From assembly GCF_005517195.1 (NCBI RefSeq), contig NZ_CP040244.1, forward strand, positions 7,148,001 to 7,212,000: a stretch of 64,000 nucleotides of DNA, written 5' to 3'. Below, piece by piece: positions 59,922 through 64,000 of this stretch (positions are counted from its first letter, which is position 1; each line of letters starts with the position of its first letter). Source of the stretch: Streptomyces vilmorinianum. Lineage in GTDB: Bacteria; Actinomycetota; Actinomycetes; Streptomycetales; Streptomycetaceae. The notes under the pieces are model-generated. The model saw nothing but the letters and a program-made list of their open reading frames with translations, had not been told where the DNA came from and did no database searches. The translations under genes were made by a program, and so were the position numbers.

Positions 59922-62900
59922 ATGAGATTCGGCATACCCACCCCGACGAGCCCACCGGGCGGAACGGCGCGGCGCAGAGCCCGCTTCCGGGCCCGCCCGG
60001 TGGCGACCGTCCTGACCATGGCGCTCGCCGTCCCGACCGGGCTGGCTCCGGTCGCGGTGGCCGCGGAGGCCCTGGGCCGGCCCGATGTACCGGACTCCCG
60101 GCCGAGCAAGGTCAAGGAGGTGTCCGCCCTCGGGGCGAAGCGCGACCGCGACCGCGTGGCCAAGGAGCGGAAGGCGGACGCCGCGCTCGCCCGCGAGGCG
60201 GCGGCCGAGCGCACGTCCTCCTGGCCCTCCGGAGGGGAGGCGACCGTCGGCCTCGCCCCGGGCAAGGCCGCCGCCGCCACGCCGGGCGGACTGCCCGTCA
60301 GCCTCTCCGCACCGAAGAGCACCGGCCCCTCCACGCGTACCACCGCCGACGCCGGCGCGCAGAACCCGGCCGCGGGCACCGTCGAGGTGGCCGTCCTGAA
60401 CCAGGACGCGTCCCGCCGCGTCGGGATCACCGGCGTCCTGCTGACCGCCGCCGCCGAGCAGCCCGGCCGGGCCGACCTGCGCATCGACTACAGCACCCTC
60501 GCCGGCGCCGTGGGCGGCGGCTGGGGCGGACGGCTGCGGCTCGTCCAGCTCCCCGACTGCGCGCTGACCACGCCCGAAAGGGCGGAGTGCCGTACGCAGA
60601 CCGCCGTGGAGTCGACCAACGACATCTCCGCCCACACCCTCACCGCCGCCGTCTCGCTCGACCGCGCCAACGTGGCGGGCGTGTCCACGCAGAGCGTCGA
60701 GAGCGGCTCCGTGTTCGCCCTGACCGCCTCCGGCGGCTCGGGCCCGTCCTCCTCCGGTACGGGCAACTACTCCGCCACCCCGCTGGCGGCGTCGTCGTCC
60801 TGGGAGGCCGGCAAGAGCTCGGGATCGTTCTCCTGGTCCCACGAGTTCCCGCTGCCGTCGGCGGCCGCCGGCCCCGCCCCGTCGCTGTCCCTCTCCTACG
60901 ACTCGGGCAGTATCGACGGCCGCACCGCCACCTCCAACAACCAGGGCAGCGCGACCGGTGAGGGCTTCAGCATCACCGAGTCGTACATCGAGCGCGCCTA
61001 CGGCAGCTGTGACAAGGACGGTCACAGCGGTCTGTACGACCAGTGCTGGAAGTACGAGAACGCCACCCTGGTGCTGAACGGCAAGTCGTCGAAGCTGGTG
61101 AAGGACTCCACCACCGGCGCGTGGCGGCTGTCCGACGACGACGCCTCCAAAGTGGTCCGCTCCACCGGCGCCGACAACGGCGACGACGACGGCGAGCACT
61201 GGACCGTCACCACCGGCGACGGAACGAAGTACGTCTTCGGCCTGAACAAGCTGGCGGGCGCGGGCACCGAGCGCACCAACTCCACCTGGACCGTCCCGGT
61301 GTTCGGCGACGACTCCGGCGAGCCCGGCTACTCCAAGGGCTCCACGTTCGCCGACCGCTGGCTCAACCAGGCCTGGCGCTGGAACCTCGACTACGTCGAG
61401 GACCCCTACGGCAACGCCGCCACGTACTGGTACACGGCGGAGACCAACCACTACCCCCGCAACAAGGCGACCACGGCGAACACGCCGTACACGCGCGGCG
61501 GTTACCTGAGGGAGATCGACTACGGTCTCCGCGCGGCCGCCCTGTTCTCCGACAAGGCCGACGCCAAGGTCACCTTCGCTCACGCCGAGCGCTGCACCGC
61601 CGCCGACTGCTCCTCGCTGACCAAGGAGACCGCCGAGAACTGGCCGGACGTCCCCTTCGACGCGCTCTGCGCCAAGGACGCCACCGGCTGCTACACGACC
61701 TCGCCGTCGTTCTTCTCACGCAAGCGGCTGACCGGCGTCGACACCTTCACCTGGAACGCCTCGACCGCCGCCTACGACCCGGTGGACTCCTGGAAGCTCA
61801 CGCAGCAGTACCTGGACGGCGGTGACATCGGCGACTCCTCCGACCACGTGCTGACGCTGAAGTCGCTCCAGCGCACCGCCAAGGCCGGCACCGCCATCAC
61901 GGTGGCCCCGATCGGCTTCACGTACCAGCTGCTTCCCAACCGGGTGGACGGCACGGACGACATCCTGCCGCTGACCCGGCCCCGGATCTCCACGATCACG
62001 TCCGAGACCGGCGCCATCACCACGGTCACCCTCTCCGCGCCCGAGTGCGTGCGCAGCGAGGTCCTCGGAGCCGCCGAGGACACCAACACCCGTAGCTGCT
62101 ACCCGCAGTTCTGGAACATCAACGGGGCCCAGGAAGCCTCCGTCGACTGGTTCCACAAGTACCGCGTCCTCGCCGTGGTCACCTCCGACCCGGCGGGCCA
62201 CAGCGAGTCGGTCGAGAACTCGTACGCGTACGCGGGCGCCGCCTGGCACCACAGCGACTCCCCCTTCACTCCGCAGAGCGAGCGCACCTGGTCCGACTGG
62301 CGCGGCTACCGCGAGGTGACCGTCTACAGCGGCGCGTCCGGCACCACCAAGCCGCAGCACAAGACCGTCTCCCTCTACATGCAGGGCATGCACGGCGACA
62401 AGAAGAAGGACGGCACCACCAAGTCGGTGACGCTCGCGCCGCTGGCCCAGCCCGCCGTCGGCCTCGCCACCCTCACCGACAGCGACCAGTACGCCGGACA
62501 GCTGCGCGAGAAGGTCGTCTACGACGGCGCCCAGCCGATCTCCGTCGCCGCCTACCAGCCGTGGTCCGAGGAGACCGCGCGCCAGACCGGTGTGCCGGAC
62601 TCGGCCGACCACGTCGCCCGGTACGTCCGTACCAAGCAGACCACCACGTACACGTACCTGACCGCCTCGGACACCTGGCGTCGCCGGGCCGTCCAGACCA
62701 CCTTCGACGACTACGGCATGCCGGTCACGGAGTACGACTCCGGCCTGTACGGCACCGCCGGTGACGAGACCTGCACCCGCACCTGGTACGCCCGCAACGA
62801 CGCCGCCGGACTGACCGACCTGGTCTCCCGCAGCCGAACCGTGGGCAAGCAGTGCACCGTCGCCGACGCCGACCTCGACCTGCCCGCCGACACCGGCACG

Positions 62901-64000
62901 CGCGGCGACGTCCTCTCCGACACCGCCACCGTCTACGACGACCCGAACGCCACCACCTGGACCGAGAACCAGACCCCCACCAAGGGCCTGGCCACCTGGA
63001 CCGGCCGGGCCAAGGGCTACGACGGCACCGGCACCCCGAGCTGGCAGACGCTCGCCACCGAGACGTACGACGTCCTGGGCCGCACCCTGTCGACCACCGA
63101 CGCCGCGGGCCACCCCTCGTCGACGGCCTACACCCCCGCGACCGAGGGTCCGCTGACCCGGACCATCCACACCGACGCCAAGGGCTTCCGCACGGCCGAG
63201 TACCTCGACCCGCGCCGTGGCGTCCCCGTCCGCTCCTACGACGCGAACCTGAAGAAGACCGAGCGCGCCTATGACGCCCTCGGCCGGCTGACCGGGGTCT
63301 GGGGTCCCGACCGCTCCAAGGCCGGGGGCCAGGCCGCGACCACCACCTTCACCTACCAGATGCAGGCGAGTGCCCCGTCGTGGGTGTCGTCCTCGTCCCT
63401 CAAGGCCGACGGCACCACCTACAACACCAGCTACGCGCTGTACGACGCGCTGCTGCGTCCCCTGCAGACCCAGGCGCCGAGCCCGCAGGGCGGGCGGCTG
63501 CTGACCGACACCCGGTACGACTCCCGCGGCCACGCCTACGAGACGTACACGGACATCTTCGACCCCACCACCGCGCCGAACGGCACGTACACGCGGGCCG
63601 AGTACGGCGAGGCGCCGACGCAGACCGAGACCGTCTTCGACGGGGCCGGCCGCGCCGTCTCCAGCACACTCCACGTCTACGGCGTCAAGAAGTGGACCAC
63701 CACGACGAGCTACACCGGTGACTCCACCGCCACCAGCGCCGTACAGGGCGGCAACGCCACCCGTACCATCACCGACGCCCGCGGACGGATGGTGGAATCG
63801 CGCGAGTACGCCTCCACCAGCCCCTCCGACCCCCAGTACGGCGGGCTCGGCACCGGCTACGCCTCGGTGAAGTACACGTACACGCTCGACGACAAGAAGA
63901 CGACGATCACCGGCCCCGACGGCGCCGGCTGGACGTACGGCTACGACCTGTTCGGCCGTCAGACCACCGTCGGCGACCCGGACAAGGGCACCTCGACCAC
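59922..64000 (+). CDS. Second secreted RHS/YD-repeat protein (3' end outside window)
   Basis: An open frame of 1359 codons from ATG 59922 to the edge, without stop. A basic N-terminus with an Ala-rich signal (VATVLTMALAVPTGLAPV) is followed by an Arg/Lys/Ala-rich helix, a SpvB/TcdB-like region with WRWNLDYVEDPYGNAATYW (paralogous to the first RHS protein, which has WRWNLDYVEDVHGNA), and YD repeats such as AYDALGRLTGVWGPD from about residue 1060. The C-terminal tip, immunity gene and any Hint domain lie to the right. GAAGGCACCC precedes the start. Confidence 0.85.
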   Translation, partial: MRFGIPTPTSPPGGTARRRARFRARPVATVLTMALAVPTGLAPVAVAAEALGRPDVPDSRPSKVKEVSALGAKRDRDRVAKERKADAALAREAAAERTSSWPSGGEATVGLAPGKAAAATPGGLPVSLSAPKSTGPSTRTTADAGAQNPAAGTVEVAVLNQDASRRVGITGVLLTAAAEQPGRADLRIDYSTLAGAVGGGWGGRLRLVQLPDCALTTPERAECRTQTAVESTNDISAHTLTAAVSLDRANVAGVSTQSVESGSVFALTASGGSGPSSSGTGNYSATPLAASSSWEAGKSSGSFSWSHEFPLPSAAAGPAPSLSLSYDSGSIDGRTATSNNQGSATGEGFSITESYIERAYGSCDKDGHSGLYDQCWKYENATLVLNGKSSKLVKDSTTGAWRLSDDDASKVVRSTGADNGDDDGEHWTVTTGDGTKYVFGLNKLAGAGTERTNSTWTVPVFGDDSGEPGYSKGSTFADRWLNQAWRWNLDYVEDPYGNAATYWYTAETNHYPRNKATTANTPYTRGGYLREIDYGLRAAALFSDKADAKVTFAHAERCTAADCSSLTKETAENWPDVPFDALCAKDATGCYTTSPSFFSRKRLTGVDTFTWNASTAAYDPVDSWKLTQQYLDGGDIGDSSDHVLTLKSLQRTAKAGTAITVAPIGFTYQLLPNRVDGTDDILPLTRPRISTITSETGAITTVTLSAPECVRSEVLGAAEDTNTRSCYPQFWNINGAQEASVDWFHKYRVLAVVTSDPAGHSESVENSYAYAGAAWHHSDSPFTPQSERTWSDWRGYREVTVYSGASGTTKPQHKTVSLYMQGMHGDKKKDGTTKSVTLAPLAQPAVGLATLTDSDQYAGQLREKVVYDGAQPISVAAYQPWSEETARQTGVPDSADHVARYVRTKQTTTYTYLTASDTWRRRAVQTTFDDYGMPVTEYDSGLYGTAGDETCTRTWYARNDAAGLTDLVSRSRTVGKQCTVADADLDLPADTGTRGDVLSDTATVYDDPNATTWTENQTPTKGLATWTGRAKGYDGTGTPSWQTLATETYDVLGRTLSTTDAAGHPSSTAYTPATEGPLTRTIHTDAKGFRTAEYLDPRRGVPVRSYDANLKKTERAYDALGRLTGVWGPDRSKAGGQAATTTFTYQMQASAPSWVSSSSLKADGTTYNTSYALYDALLRPLQTQAPSPQGGRLLTDTRYDSRGHAYETYTDIFDPTTAPNGTYTRAEYGEAPTQTETVFDGAGRAVSSTLHVYGVKKWTTTTSYTGDSTATSAVQGGNATRTITDARGRMVESREYASTSPSDPQYGGLGTGYASVKYTYTLDDKKTTITGPDGAGWTYGYDLFGRQTTVGDPDKGTST

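Noticed and set aside
55900..59955. Minus-strand open frame of 1351 codons
   Set aside because: It is the antisense of the LamG gene; composition (Gly/Arg/Val-rich, no domains) and lack of a ribosome site show a GC-bias shadow.

Overview
The window is high-GC DNA with strong third-position GC bias. Families such as WhiJ-like XRE/DUF397 pairs, mycothiol-dependent enzymes, DUF4031, DUF2087, Hint-type RHS toxins and a pSAM2-like integrative element point to an actinomycete, almost certainly a Streptomyces. It mixes a specialised-metabolite locus, small regulator/enzyme pairs, a degraded integrative element and a large polymorphic-toxin region.

Left edge (1-11.3 kb). A minus-strand operon holds the start of a methionyl-tRNA-synthetase-like gene, a divergent SDR, a PrpF-like isomerase and an AsnB-type amidotransferase, and looks like part of a biosynthetic cluster that continues to the left. 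Next come a PIG-L deacetylase, a secreted protein/lipoprotein pair, and a 36-residue SapB/AmfS-like class III lanthipeptide candidate beside an FAD oxidoreductase. A TetR gene faces a DUF2218 membrane protein across a clear operator, followed by a BBE-type FAD oxidase.

Main cluster (about 12.7-29.8 kb, nearly all on the minus strand, tightly coupled). In transcription order: DHA2 exporter, transsulfuration-type PLP lyase, MaoC hydratase, two SAM methyltransferases, an AurF-like diiron oxygenase, an amino acid:carrier-protein ligase (class II tRNA-synthetase paralogue), an AcpS-type phosphopantetheinyl transferase, a carrier protein, then MetK, a PfkB/adenosine-type kinase, MetH and AhcY, and finally accessory genes including a LysE exporter. 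The inferred logic is that an amino acid is loaded on the carrier protein, N-oxidised and methylated while the operon supplies its own complete activated-methyl cycle. This is the most promising undescribed system in the window.

30-39 kb. An HD protein, a lipoprotein and a WhiJ-like regulator trio are followed by a DUF4258-like toxin tip with a DUF2283 partner. Then comes a degraded AICE-like element: VapBC-like pair, KorSA-like GntR regulator, repSA with two frameshifts, xis and int. It lies between the orphan toxin tip and the main RHS toxin gene.

39-64 kb. A 2464-residue RHS/ricin-lectin/Hint toxin with a coupled immunity gene is divergent from a secreted FG-GAP protein. A YefM-YoeB pair, a Cmx-like exporter, a DUF4031 pair and an RpiR-MurQ cell-wall recycling operon follow. 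A homologous secreted LamG protein then sits directly upstream of a second RHS gene that runs off the right edge. The secreted-partner plus RHS pairing therefore occurs twice.
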